From DSOI01 sp041394885 (GTDB taxonomy: Bacteria; Acidobacteriota; Terriglobia; Bryobacterales; Bryobacteraceae), in assembly GCA_041394885.1 (NCBI GenBank), contig JAWKHI010000012.1, positions 62,001 through 126,000 on the forward strand: a DNA stretch of 64,000 bases. Reading direction: 5' to 3'. Of the stretch, positions 1 to 9,015 are shown piece by piece. The position numbers were made by a program, and so were the translations under genes. How positions within the stretch are numbered: position 1 is the first letter of the stretch; each line of letters starts with the position of its first letter. The notes beneath the pieces are model-generated. The model searched no databases and was not told where the DNA came from. It saw nothing but the letters and a program-made list of their open reading frames with translations.

Positions 1-1121
1 AGGTTACGAACCGTTCCGTCCTTTTTATATAAGTACGGAAAATGCGGAGCCATTAGGTGGACGAAGAACAAGGTCCGGGTGGGTGCTTGCAGGATGGATT
101 GCTCCAGTTCGGCCGGCCATATTGCCGCCGCGGCCAGGGGACCAGTGGTGTGCGGCGCGAAGCGAAACGGAAAGAACGCTTTTACTTGCGATAGGACCAA
201 GTCAGACTGTTGATAGTTACCCACCAGCCATCGGAAACGAGTGAACCACGGCCCGGGTGATTGTTCGAGTTGTCCGAGGCGGTCCCAGTATTCGTGGATG
301 CGGTCCACGGAGATACCTGGTGCGGCGTGATTGATTGCGCGATGTTGGAAGATCTCCACGCGGTAGCCGCGGCGTTTGAATTCGGCGACCAGGCGGTTCT
401 CCTGCAGTGTACGCGTGCCCCAGCGCCACTGAGGAGAATTTTCGTTCAGAAACATCCGCCGCCGGTCAAGGAGTCGACGGTTGAGCAGACTCGACAGCGA
501 AGATACGGTGGAGGGGTAGTTACTGTAGGCGTGAGTGAAGTGGCGGAAGCGCGCAGCCGCAAGGGTGTGCTCGAGGGTGGAGCGAGCGTCGGCGCACGCG
601 GCAATCCCGGCCGGGAAGCCCGCAGCGCCGAGATGCTCGTCAAGGACGATGTACAGTGTGTGCGGGGCCGGGTTGGCGGCTGCAATGGTGGCGACGGGCT
701 GATGCGAGAAATGCACCGCTACGGCTTGCGCGAGATCGACTCCGAACGCCGAGAGGGTAAATACGGCGAGGATCACGGCCGATTTCTCTCTCATCAACAG
801 AATGGCGGCGGCAAGCAAAGCTCCGAGAATGGCGGCTGCGGACCGGGGCGAGAGTTCGGCCCACGGTGCTAGCATCCGGACGACGGGCACAGTGGCCATC
901 AGCACCGATGCTATGGCGGCGAGGGCCAGGAACACCATGCGCTGGCGGGCGAGCAGTGCGAGCGCGAGGCAGACTACGGCCAGTACGATCGAGGCGGCCA
1001 CGGATTCGGCTCGGAGGATTGGGTAGCCGTTTCTCAAAAGGAACCGCAGAAAGGGAAGCAGAACCACGCAGTCTAATACCATCCAGCGGCCGCCGAGCGT
1101 CGCGATGTCGGCCAATCTCAA
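1..1121 (-). CDS. Membrane-anchored sulfatase-like hydrolase/transferase (partial)
   Basis: The reading frame is open from about 1121 to the window edge, so the C-terminus is missing. The N-terminal 130 or so residues hold about four hydrophobic helices. The following domain has alkaline-phosphatase/sulfatase superfamily traits: a beta strand ending in a metal-site-like LDEH, a Ser/Thr-rich nucleophile-type stretch (YSNYPSTVSSLSSLL), and the motif HLMAPHFPYLY, which resembles the conserved HxxxPHxPY of sulfatase-like membrane proteins in polysaccharide clusters. This suggests a phosphoglycerol- or phosphoethanolamine-transferase-like enzyme acting at the cell surface; the substrate is unknown. 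I chose the TTG at 1121 because it overlaps the stop of the upstream methyltransferase gene as TTGA and has GGGAG eight bases before it. TTG 1115 and ATG 1082 are alternatives. Confidence 0.7.
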   Translation of the reverse strand, partial: MRLADIATLGGRWMVLDCVVLLPFLRFLLRNGYPILRAESVAASIVLAVVCLALALLARQRMVFLALAAIASVLMATVPVVRMLAPWAELSPRSAAAILGALLAAAILLMREKSAVILAVFTLSAFGVDLAQAVAVHFSHQPVATIAAANPAPHTLYIVLDEHLGAAGFPAGIAACADARSTLEHTLAAARFRHFTHAYSNYPSTVSSLSSLLNRRLLDRRRMFLNENSPQWRWGTRTLQENRLVAEFKRRGYRVEIFQHRAINHAAPGISVDRIHEYWDRLGQLEQSPGPWFTRFRWLVGNYQQSDLVLSQVKAFFPFRFAPHTTGPLAAAAIWPAELEQSILQAPTRTLFFVHLMAPHFPYLYKKDGTVRN

Positions 1122-2506
1122 GAAACGATCTCCCGCTTCCGGAACAGGCACAGAGTGCGGGGAGAGCCGGGGATGGGCTGGGTGGCGACCGGTTCCCACA
1201 ATGGCGCGAAGGCTTTCCATAGGCCCTCGAGGGTATAGTCGTCGAAGATATCGGAGCGGTGGGCGAGCATCGCCCGGACCATCGGGTCCTCTTTCGGCAC
1301 GAATTCGAGGAGCAAGTGCTGATCGCCGAGGTCGGCGAAGAAGCGGGCGATGTGAGCGAGCGGCGCTTGGCCGGAAATGCGGAGGTGGTGAATCAGGGCA
1401 AGCGCGAGGAGCATGCAAGCGCGCGGACGGTCAAGCAGGCCCATCCGTTCTTTGGCGCGGAAACCGATGCCGGGGGTAGGGTTGCGGAGGTCCATGCGCA
1501 GCGACAGCACTTCGCCGCTGCTAGCGGCCTTGGCGGACCGGTAGGCCTGCTCGGCACATGCGCCATCCATCTCGAAGGAGACGCAACGAAAGCCGAGTTC
1601 GCCGGTGAGCCGGCTATAGTCGCCGCGATTGGCTCCGAGGTCGAAGACGAGGGCGGGGCGATGTTCGAGAAGGGTGTGAACCACGAAATCGCGACGGAAC
1701 CGCTCGGCGTCCGCCGTGTAGTGTGTGCGTTCCTCGTAGTAGCCGGACCATGCGGAGCGGCGCCGCGCCGCATGCAAGTTTTGGACCGCGGCTTCGAGTG
1801 ACTCAACCAGCGCCTGCTTGCGGTCGGGGAGCGACTCGCGAGACGGCTGCGCACCTGTTCCGGCGCTGGCCTGCGCCCTTGCGTGGAGATGCACGTGAAG
1901 CAGCGCCGCCGGACGGAAGTAACTGTGCCATGGAAGGAGAGAAGACGTCAACGAGAGCGGGAACCCGTCGGGCATCGCGAGCAGGAATTGGTTGAAGGTG
2001 TCCCAGCGGTACGCCATCAACAGGAGTGGAGCGAGGAAGTGGCGGCAGAACTGGTCGTAGGCATTCCACGGGCCGGGACGGTTCGGCTCGAAAGAGAGGG
2101 TGTCTATAAAGATTGGCCGGGAGCCCTGAAACTGGACGTTGTAGGCGGAGGCATCCTTGAGGCACATACCGTGTTCGAGCGCCGTTCGCTGAATTCGGAG
2201 GGTGAGCAGGGCGGCGTCGCGGAGTTGGGAAAAGCACCACTCATAGGGATAGGAGATGAACTCGATTTGAGTTGGGACAAGAATGCGGATATCTCCGCGC
2301 GGCTGTTCTTCACGGTGGGTGACCATGAGACCGCGGGTTGTAAGATCTTCATACAGCCCTCCGGACATCAGTCGCAGGTAGGCGGGTGCTCCTTCCGGCA
2401 GCACCGCCCGCTTACATACGCCGTTTTCGGCAAAGATGTAACCGGACGGGTCGCGAAAGGAAGCCGTAATCGGTGCGATGGCAGATGGCGGCGCTGGTGT
2501 CCACAA
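1118..2506 (-). CDS. NoeA-like SAM-dependent methyltransferase
   Basis: A 462-residue protein. The N-terminal half matches the nodulation protein NoeA-related family by its typical blocks: GGLYEDLTTRGLM near residue 50, SYPYEWCFSQLRDAALLTL and KDASAYNVQF, followed by FIDTLSF. The C-terminal half is a class I methyltransferase fold with the SAM motif VFDLGANRGDYS at about residues 285-296 and an acidic residue ending the next strand (SFEMD). Members of this family sit in surface-glycan and signalling-molecule loci, and the acceptor is usually unknown. The start is a TTG at 2506 without a strong ribosome binding site. The stop overlaps the start of the following membrane sulfatase-like gene, so the two are probably co-transcribed and translationally coupled. 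Confidence 0.8.
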   Translation of the reverse strand: MWTPAPPSAIAPITASFRDPSGYIFAENGVCKRAVLPEGAPAYLRLMSGGLYEDLTTRGLMVTHREEQPRGDIRILVPTQIEFISYPYEWCFSQLRDAALLTLRIQRTALEHGMCLKDASAYNVQFQGSRPIFIDTLSFEPNRPGPWNAYDQFCRHFLAPLLLMAYRWDTFNQFLLAMPDGFPLSLTSSLLPWHSYFRPAALLHVHLHARAQASAGTGAQPSRESLPDRKQALVESLEAAVQNLHAARRRSAWSGYYEERTHYTADAERFRRDFVVHTLLEHRPALVFDLGANRGDYSRLTGELGFRCVSFEMDGACAEQAYRSAKAASSGEVLSLRMDLRNPTPGIGFRAKERMGLLDRPRACMLLALALIHHLRISGQAPLAHIARFFADLGDQHLLLEFVPKEDPMVRAMLAHRSDIFDDYTLEGLWKAFAPLWEPVATQPIPGSPRTLCLFRKREIVS

Positions 2507-2618
2507 GCGGAGATGACCCCGTTGGATGGACGGGGCCCTGCCGCGGCGTGGTTACTCACCAAACGTTGGATGAGGAGTAAATAAGAATAAGGAATCTACA
2601 GAGAAGTGAACGCAGCTA

Positions 2619-3940
2619 TCATGACCTGCGAAAGTCGTCACCGGTGCGAGAGATCCATGCGGCCAGGAGCCGGCGATGTTCGTCGAGGAGTCCGCTGTTT
2701 TCGGGGCGCGCGGCGAGGTTGAATGTCTCGCCAGGGTCCAACTGCAGGTCGAACAACTGTTCGCCTCGTGCTCCGGCGAACGCAACATACTTGTGACGCG
2801 TGGTCCGAGCATTCTGCCTTCGCGCTCGGCGGACCCGTAGCGCAACTCGCTGACCACCTGGCTCCGGTGCGACGGACGGCGGAGGCTCTCGCCTTCGAGA
2901 CCCTTGGGAATGTCGAGACCGCCGAAGTCGCACAGAGTGGGCAGGATGTCGGCGAGCGAAACCAGGCGGGAGCGATCGACGCCAGCGGCGATTCCAGGAC
3001 CGGAGAGAAGGAACGGTACGTGGGCGGTTTCCTCCCAGAAGGCGGCTTTCTGGGCCCAGCGATGCGCGCCCATTCCCTCGCCATGATCGGAAGCAAACGC
3101 GATAACGGTGTTGGAGGCAAGCCCGGACTGGCGGAGGGCGTCGAGGACTTTGCCGATCTGACGGTCGACGTCTTCGACCATGCGGTAGTAGTCGTGCAGA
3201 TAGAGGCGCATGTCGTCGCGCTTCCACTCCGACGCGATGCCGACGGCTTGGGACATCAGGTCATAGCCGGCGGTGCGATGATACTGCATCATCTCGGGTT
3301 CATTGACGTCGACGGCCATGTTGGCCGGGGCGGGTGGGAACAAATCCGGATTGGGGTATTCGCGGCTGCCCTTGTGATCGCGAATCCACTGGCAGATGTC
3401 GTGCGGGTTCATGAACGACGCGACCATGAGGAATGGGCTGGTGCGCTTGGCGTTGGCACGGAGCCAGGAGGCGCAACGGTCGGCGAGGGGGGAGTCCATA
3501 TCCTTGCCTAGGGCGCTGCCGCCGATCAGTTTCGTGAAACCGGTCATGCCGTCGAAGCTTTTTGGAAGGTGCCATTTGCCGCCGTAGACGGTCTCGTAGC
3601 CCGCACCGCGAAACAGTTCGCCCATGGTCGGCATGCCGGCGGCGATGGAGTTGCCGTTGACGCGGACACCGGTCTGATGGGGCATTTGGCCGGTAAAGAT
3701 GCTTCCGCGGGAGGGCGAGCAGACGGGGTAGGCGGCGTAGGCTTCGGTATAACGGACGCCGTCGGCGGCGATGGAATCCATGGCGGGCGTTCTTACCCAC
3801 CGGTTTCCGGCGCACGACAGCGCAGTGTGGGTCTGTTGGTCAGTGAGGATGAGCAGCAGGTTTGGCCGAGTGTCGGCCGCAAGCAGGGCAGGGGCGCTGG
3901 CGGCGGCGCTGAGAAAGGTCCGTCTGTGCATGCTCGCCAT
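2619..3940 (-). CDS. Type I sulfatase, interrupted by a frameshift
   Basis: Arylsulfatase-family protein beginning with a twin-arginine-like leader (HRRTFLSAAASAPALLA), so it is likely exported. It has the metal-binding Asp in LTDQQ near residue 34 and the sulfatase signature CSPSR at residues 74-78, whose Cys is normally converted to formylglycine. A second conserved block is SDHGEG. After about residue 377 the frame changes. The uninterrupted frame runs into an unrelated tail ending at 2552, whereas the neighbouring frame carries a typical sulfatase C-terminus (HKYVAFAG, GEQLFDLQLDPGE) ending at 2619. One base appears to be missing at about 2803-2809. The coordinates given are those of the restored gene, about 440 residues. 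The gene is divergent from the oligopeptidase gene and 65 bases from its start. Confidence 0.8.
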
Positions 3941-4005
3941 TGTCTCCTAGTCGCTGGCCGATCGCATCGGGTCGATACCGCTTACCATGGAATTTACCCC
4001 TACTC

Positions 4006-6042
4006 ATGTTGCAACCACCGATCGCAAAGAGAGCGCCGGCTCGTTTGGAAAAGCACGGCCACGTCCGGATGGACGATTATTACTGGCTTAGGGATCGCGA
4101 AAATCCCGAGGTGACCGCATATCTGGATGCGGAGAATGCGTATACGGAGGCAACGCTTGCGCACACCGAACCACTTCAGGCCACACTTGTACAGGAATTC
4201 AAGGAGCGCATCAAACAATCCGACGCGTCGGTGCCCTATAAGAAAGACGGGGCCTATTTTTATTCGCGCACCGAGGAAGGGCGCGACTATCCGATCTATT
4301 GCCGCAAACTCGGTTCCCAGCAGGCGCCGGAAGAGATCCTGGTTGACGTGAACGTGATCGCCCAGGGACAGGAATTTTGTTCGGTTGCGACGCCGCACAC
4401 GTCTCCGGATCAGCGGTTGATGGTCTATGCGGCGGATCTGGTGGGACGGCGAATCTACAATCTGCATCTGCAAGACCTCGAGACCGGCCAGCAACTGGAA
4501 ACGATTCGTGAGGTGACGGCGAACGCGGTATGGGCGGCCGACAACCGGACGCTATTCTATGTGCGCCAGGATGCGGACACGCTCCGGCCGTACCAGGTGT
4601 GGCGTCACACCGCCGGGACGGATCCGGTGGGAGACGTCCTGGTGTACGCGGAAGACGACGAGACCTTCGGTGTGGGCGTGGGACGAACGAAGTCCGGTGA
4701 ATTCATCGTCGTGATCACCGCGCAGACAGTGACCACCGAGGTGCGCTATTTGCGGGCGGCGGAGCCGGAGAGCGAACTGAAGGTATTCCTGCCGCGCAAG
4801 CGCATGCACGAATACGGCGTGGATCATGCGGGCGGCGAATTCTATATCCGCACCAACTACGAGGCGCGCAATTTCCGTGTGATGAAGACCAGCGATCCGT
4901 CCGCGGGCCTGGAGGCATGGACCGAGGTGCTGCCGCACCGGGAAGATACTTACCTCGAGGACTTCGACCTGTTTCGAGGGCATATCGCCGTGACAGAACG
5001 TAAGGAGGGCCTGCTGCAATTGCGGATCATGGCGCGCGATGGCGGCGATCACTACCTGGATTTCGGCGAACCGGCCTATGTGGCCCATACGTCGGCGAAT
5101 TTCGACTACGACACGACGCTGGTGCGCTACGGATACTCCTCGATGACGACACCGCCATCGACGTATGACTACGACATGGTGTCGCGCGAGCGGGTGCTGT
5201 TGAAGCGCGAAGAAGTGGGCGGCGGGTTCGATCCGGCGAACTACCGGACCGAACGGGTGTGGGTGACCGCGCGGGACGGAGTGCGCGTACCGGTGTCATT
5301 GGTCTACCGCATGCCCTTCGAGAAAGATGGTACGCGTCCGCTGGTTCTGTACGGGTATGGATCGTACGGATACAGTCTGGATGCGTCTTTCAATGCGTAC
5401 CGCGTCAGCCTACTGGACCGTGGCTTTGTTTGGGCCATCGCGCACATCCGGGGCGGCGAGGAGTTGGGCCGCCAATGGTATGACGACGGGCGGCTTCTCA
5501 AGAAGAAGAACACGTTCCACGACTTCATCGATTGCGCCGTATTTCTGAAATCGGAAGGCTATGGGGGAGAGCTGTATTCATGGGGCGGGTCCGCCGGCGG
5601 GCTGTTGATGGGCGCGGTGATGACGATGCGGCCGGACCTTTTCGCGGGGATGATCGCGGAGGTGCCTTTCGTGGATGTGGTGACGACGATGCTCGACGAT
5701 TCGATCCCATTGACAACGAGCGAATATGACGAGTGGGGCAACCCGAACGAGAAGGCTTTCTATGACTACATGCTGAGCTATTCGCCCTACGATCAGACGC
5801 GTCCAGCGGCGTATCCTCACTTGTTGATCACGAGCGGTTTGCATGATTCCCAGGTGCAGTATTGGGAGCCGGCGAAGTGGGTGGCCAAAATGCGTACGAT
5901 GCGGCAAAACGATAACCTGCTGCTCCTGCATACGGAAATGCGCGCCGGGCACGGCGGGCTGACGGCGCGGGATGACCGGTACCGGGAGACGGCGCTGCGG
6001 TACGCGTTCTTGATTGATGTGGCGCGTGAGTCCGGTCTCTAA
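4006..6042 (+). CDS. ptrB: Oligopeptidase B (S9A prolyl oligopeptidase family)
   Basis: Serine peptidase of the prolyl oligopeptidase family, 678 residues from the ATG at 4006, close to the usual oligopeptidase B length. An N-terminal seven-bladed propeller-type region is followed by an alpha/beta-hydrolase domain. The nucleophile is Ser529 in GGSAGG, with Asp614 in GLHDSQ and His649 in RAGHGG as the other triad members. The N-terminus (DDYYWLRDRENPEV) is typical of the family. There is no signal peptide, so it probably acts in the cytoplasm on short peptides, cutting after basic residues if it follows oligopeptidase B. The frame is open upstream to 3940, but the ATG at 4006 fits the family start. 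It converges with the SPFH gene and their stops overlap. Confidence 0.9.
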   Translation: MLQPPIAKRAPARLEKHGHVRMDDYYWLRDRENPEVTAYLDAENAYTEATLAHTEPLQATLVQEFKERIKQSDASVPYKKDGAYFYSRTEEGRDYPIYCRKLGSQQAPEEILVDVNVIAQGQEFCSVATPHTSPDQRLMVYAADLVGRRIYNLHLQDLETGQQLETIREVTANAVWAADNRTLFYVRQDADTLRPYQVWRHTAGTDPVGDVLVYAEDDETFGVGVGRTKSGEFIVVITAQTVTTEVRYLRAAEPESELKVFLPRKRMHEYGVDHAGGEFYIRTNYEARNFRVMKTSDPSAGLEAWTEVLPHREDTYLEDFDLFRGHIAVTERKEGLLQLRIMARDGGDHYLDFGEPAYVAHTSANFDYDTTLVRYGYSSMTTPPSTYDYDMVSRERVLLKREEVGGGFDPANYRTERVWVTARDGVRVPVSLVYRMPFEKDGTRPLVLYGYGSYGYSLDASFNAYRVSLLDRGFVWAIAHIRGGEELGRQWYDDGRLLKKKNTFHDFIDCAVFLKSEGYGGELYSWGGSAGGLLMGAVMTMRPDLFAGMIAEVPFVDVVTTMLDDSIPLTTSEYDEWGNPNEKAFYDYMLSYSPYDQTRPAAYPHLLITSGLHDSQVQYWEPAKWVAKMRTMRQNDNLLLLHTEMRAGHGGLTARDDRYRETALRYAFLIDVARESGL

Positions 6043-6965
6043 CGGCGGTCCGTGCCGCCCTTGATGACCGACATGGCGGTGGCGAGGACCCCCGAGATGT
6101 CGGAGAGGTTCGTCGGCACGATCATGGTGTTGTTGGCTTTGGCGAGATTGCCGAATTGCTCGATGTACTGTTCGGCGACGCGCAACTGGACCGCCTGAAA
6201 ACCGCCGGGAGCATCGATGGCCGCGGCGACGCGACGGATGCCCTCGGCGGTGGCGTCGGCCACCGACATGATGGCGGCCGCCTCGCCTTCGGCCTCGTTG
6301 ATCTGCTGCTGGCGGCGCGCCTCACTGGCCTTGATTGCTTTCTGCTTCTCACCTTCGGCCGTGTTGATGGCGGAGTCGCGGTGCGCTTCCGAGGTGAGGA
6401 TCGTGGCTCTCTTTTCGCGTTCGGCGCGCATTTGCTTTTCCATGGCGGCCAGAATGTCCTGCGGCGGAGTGATGTTTTTGATCTCGTAGCGGAGCACTTT
6501 CACACCCCAGGGTTCGCTGGCTTTGTCGAGTTCGCTCACCACCTGGGCGTTGATGTTGGCGCGTTCTTCGAAAGTGCGGTCGAGGTCGATCTTTCCGATT
6601 TCGCTGCGGAGGGTGGTTTGTGCGAGTTGGGAGATGGCGAACATGTAATTGGAAACGCCGTAGGAGGCGCGTTCGGGATTGAGCACCTTCAGGTAGAGCA
6701 CGCCATCCACTCCCACCTGGACGTTATCGCGAGTGATGCAGACCTGCTCGGGGATATCGAGGGCGGTTTCCTTCAGCGAGTGTTTGTAGCGAATGACGTC
6801 AACAAAGGGCGTCAGGATGTGAAAACCGGCCTCGAGCGTACCGGCGTAGCGGCCGAGGCGCTCGACGACGAAGGCCGATTGCTGGGGCACCACGACAGCG
6901 GTCTTTGCCAACACGATGACTGCGAGAACGATGAGCGCGACAACTACGATGAGACTGCCTTCCAT
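6039..6965 (-). CDS. SPFH/Band 7 (stomatin/paraslipin-type) membrane protein
   Basis: A 308-residue protein with one N-terminal transmembrane helix (SLIVVVALIVLAVIVLAKT), then an SPFH domain containing VVPQQSAFVVERLGRY and GFHILTPFVD, and a C-terminal alanine- and glutamate-rich coiled coil (SEARRQQQINEAEGEAAA). These proteins oligomerise on the inner membrane and organise microdomains or regulate FtsH-type proteases. The ATG at 6965 has AGAGGA upstream; the longer frame to 7049 overlaps the nfeD end and lacks family similarity. It lies 35 bases after nfeD, the classic SPFH-NfeD pair. Confidence 0.9.
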   Translation of the reverse strand: MEGSLIVVVALIVLAVIVLAKTAVVVPQQSAFVVERLGRYAGTLEAGFHILTPFVDVIRYKHSLKETALDIPEQVCITRDNVQVGVDGVLYLKVLNPERASYGVSNYMFAISQLAQTTLRSEIGKIDLDRTFEERANINAQVVSELDKASEPWGVKVLRYEIKNITPPQDILAAMEKQMRAEREKRATILTSEAHRDSAINTAEGEKQKAIKASEARRQQQINEAEGEAAAIMSVADATAEGIRRVAAAIDAPGGFQAVQLRVAEQYIEQFGNLAKANNTMIVPTNLSDISGVLATAMSVIKGGTDRR

Positions 6966-7000
6966 ACGGGGTCCTCTTCTTCCTATTTCCTTTTCCATTC

Positions 7001-7441
7001 TCAGGCGCGGATGTGAATCGTCAATCCGTCCACCTTTTCGACCTGGCACCGCGCCTGAGGGATGATCGGGGTTTCACCGACATTCAGTGCGTTCCACGTG
7101 GTGCCGCGTAGTTCCGCTTTGCCCACGGCGCCGGGCTGGAGCAACTGGAGCGCGTAGGCGGTTTCGCCCACCAGGGTGTCGATGTCGTGGGAGACGGGCT
7201 GGAGTTGAAACCGCTGGATCACGGGTTTTCGAAGGAGCACGGCGCCAATGCCGACGATGACGAGCGTGATTCCCTGGGCTTCGAAGGAATTGGCCAGTCC
7301 GGCGGCGACGACGCCTCCCGTTACCACGGCGGCCAGGCCGAAGAAGAAGGCATAGAAGCTGGTTGGCAGCAAGGTTTCCGCGGCCATGAGCAACAGCCCT
7401 CCGCCCACCCAGATCCACCAGGGAATCGAAAGAGCAATCAT
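7001..7441 (-). CDS. nfeD: NfeD family protein
   Basis: A 146-residue short NfeD homologue. The N-terminal third is hydrophobic, with about three membrane segments (WWIWVGGGLLLMAAETLLP and following). The C-terminal 60 residues form an OB-fold NfeD domain, including VGETAYALQ and GTTWNAL. This is the partner protein of SPFH/stomatin proteins, and the next gene encodes one, so the two probably form an operon and a membrane complex. The start at 7441 lies only 24 bases from the divergent tgt start. Confidence 0.88.
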   Translation of the reverse strand: MIALSIPWWIWVGGGLLLMAAETLLPTSFYAFFFGLAAVVTGGVVAAGLANSFEAQGITLVIVGIGAVLLRKPVIQRFQLQPVSHDIDTLVGETAYALQLLQPGAVGKAELRGTTWNALNVGETPIIPQARCQVEKVDGLTIHIRA

Positions 7442-7465
7442 GATGGGATTCTACAATAGATCGAA

Positions 7466-8617
7466 GTGCACGCCCTCCGATTCGAAGTCCAAGCGCGTTG
7501 TCCAGTTACGCACGCGCGCGCCGGTCTCCTCCACACGCCGCACGGCGTCATCGAAACGCCGGTGTTCATGCCCGTGGGAACGCAAGGGAGCGTGAAAGGG
7601 CTAACCGAACGGCATCTGGCCGAGGAGGTGGGTGCGCGGATCATTCTCGCCAATACCTACCATTTGTTTCTTCGGCCGGGCCATCAAACGGTGGAGCGGC
7701 TGGGCGGTTTGCATCGATTCATGCATTGGGACCGGGCCATTCTCACTGACTCGGGTGGCTTTCAGGCGTTCAGCCTCTCGAAGCTGACCAAGGTGTCCGA
7801 TCGCGGAGTATTGTTCCGCTCTCATTTGAATGGGGATGCCCATCTGTTCACACCGGCCTCGACGGTGGACGTGCAACGCTCGCTCGGTAGCGACATCATG
7901 ATGGTGCTCGACGAGTGCCTGGCGTATCCGGCGAGCCACGAATCGGCGCGGCATTCGATGCTGCGCACCGTGCGGTGGGCCGAGGAAGCTTTCGCCCATT
8001 TCGCGACCCTCCGAGACCACCCGCCGTGCGGGCTTCCGCAGGCGTTGTTTCCGATCGTGCAGGGGGGGATGTATCCGGACCTGCGGCGGGAATGCGCGCA
8101 ACGCCTGGTAGAACTCGACGCAGAGGGGTACGCCGTGGGCGGGTTGTCCGTGGGGGAGCCGCGGGATTTGAGCATGGCCATGACGGAGGCGGCAATGCCG
8201 GAACTGCCCGTGGACAAGCCGCGGTACGTGATGGGCGTGGGTGCGCCCGAGGAACTGGCCCAGTACGTATCTCGTGGTACGGACATGATGGATTGCGTGA
8301 TGCCGTCAAGGAACGCGCGAAACGGGTGCCTGTTCACCAGCGAGGGGCGCATTGTGATCAAGCACGCCCGATTCAAGGAAGATGCGTCGCCGCTGGACCC
8401 TGGGTGCGGCTGCTACACCTGCCGGAACTACTCGCGTGCGTATCTCCGGCATCTGTTTCTTGCGGGTGAAATGCTATTTTGCACCCTCGGGACCATCCAC
8501 AACTTGAGGAGGTACCTTGACATCATGGCTGAAATCAGGCAGTCTATTTTGCTTGGGACCTTCCCGCAGTACGTGAGTTCCGCCGGTACTTCTCCTTCGC
8601 TGGGCACCCCAGAATAG
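7466..8617 (+). CDS. tgt: Queuine/preQ1 tRNA-guanine transglycosylase
   Basis: Exchanges G34 of GUN anticodons for preQ1 in queuosine tRNA modification. The 383-residue length is normal. Characteristic blocks are present: DSGGFQAFSL with the substrate-binding Asp, GGLSVGEP, YVMGVGAPEEL, DCVMPSRNARNG, and the zinc site CGCYTCRNYSRAYLRHL. The start is a GTG at 7466 without a strong ribosome binding site; the residues that follow match the usual beginning of the family. It heads a plus-strand run with yajC, secD and secF, the same order known in many bacteria. Confidence 0.95.
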   Translation: MHALRFEVQARCPVTHARAGLLHTPHGVIETPVFMPVGTQGSVKGLTERHLAEEVGARIILANTYHLFLRPGHQTVERLGGLHRFMHWDRAILTDSGGFQAFSLSKLTKVSDRGVLFRSHLNGDAHLFTPASTVDVQRSLGSDIMMVLDECLAYPASHESARHSMLRTVRWAEEAFAHFATLRDHPPCGLPQALFPIVQGGMYPDLRRECAQRLVELDAEGYAVGGLSVGEPRDLSMAMTEAAMPELPVDKPRYVMGVGAPEELAQYVSRGTDMMDCVMPSRNARNGCLFTSEGRIVIKHARFKEDASPLDPGCGCYTCRNYSRAYLRHLFLAGEMLFCTLGTIHNLRRYLDIMAEIRQSILLGTFPQYVSSAGTSPSLGTPE

Positions 8618-8690
8618 ACAGGCGCAGGAAGGGCTCTGTGAAGTGGAACCGGATAGTGAGAATGGTTAACGGAGGGTTCCGGGTGAAACG

Positions 8691-9008
8691 TTGCTTCTAA
8701 ATTTTCTTCTGTTGCAAAACGCGCCGGCCGGCAATCCGATCCTCGGGTTCCTGCCGCTGATCCTCATCTTTGGGATCTTCTACTTCCTGGTGTTCATGCC
8801 TATGCAGAAGCAGAAGAAGGCGCAGCAGCAGATGTTAGCCGAGTTGAAGAACGGCGATATCGTGCAGACCTCGGGTGGGATCATCGGATCCATTCATTCC
8901 ATTAACGGGGATGAAACGCTGGTGCTGCGAGTGAAGCCGGACAATGTAAAGATTCTGGTCGCCCGCGCCGCGGTTTCGGCGCTGCGAAATCCGGAAGAAA
9001 GCAAATAA
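8691..9008 (+). CDS. yajC: Preprotein translocase subunit YajC
   Basis: A 105-residue protein with one N-terminal transmembrane helix (LPLILIFGIFYFLVFMPM) followed by the YajC hallmark QKQKKAQQQM and a short cytoplasmic domain (LKNGDIVQTSGGIIG). It is the accessory subunit of the SecDF complex in the inner membrane. The TTG start at 8691 is inferred; GGAGGG lies about 15 bases upstream. secD follows after seven bases. Confidence 0.93.
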   Translation: MLLNFLLLQNAPAGNPILGFLPLILIFGIFYFLVFMPMQKQKKAQQQMLAELKNGDIVQTSGGIIGSIHSINGDETLVLRVKPDNVKILVARAAVSALRNPEESK

Positions 9009-9015
9009 GGAGACC

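Noticed and set aside
2552..2618. Extra C-terminal tail of the sulfatase in its initial frame
   Set aside because: It lies after the frameshift and has no similarity to sulfatases; the other frame ends properly at 2619.
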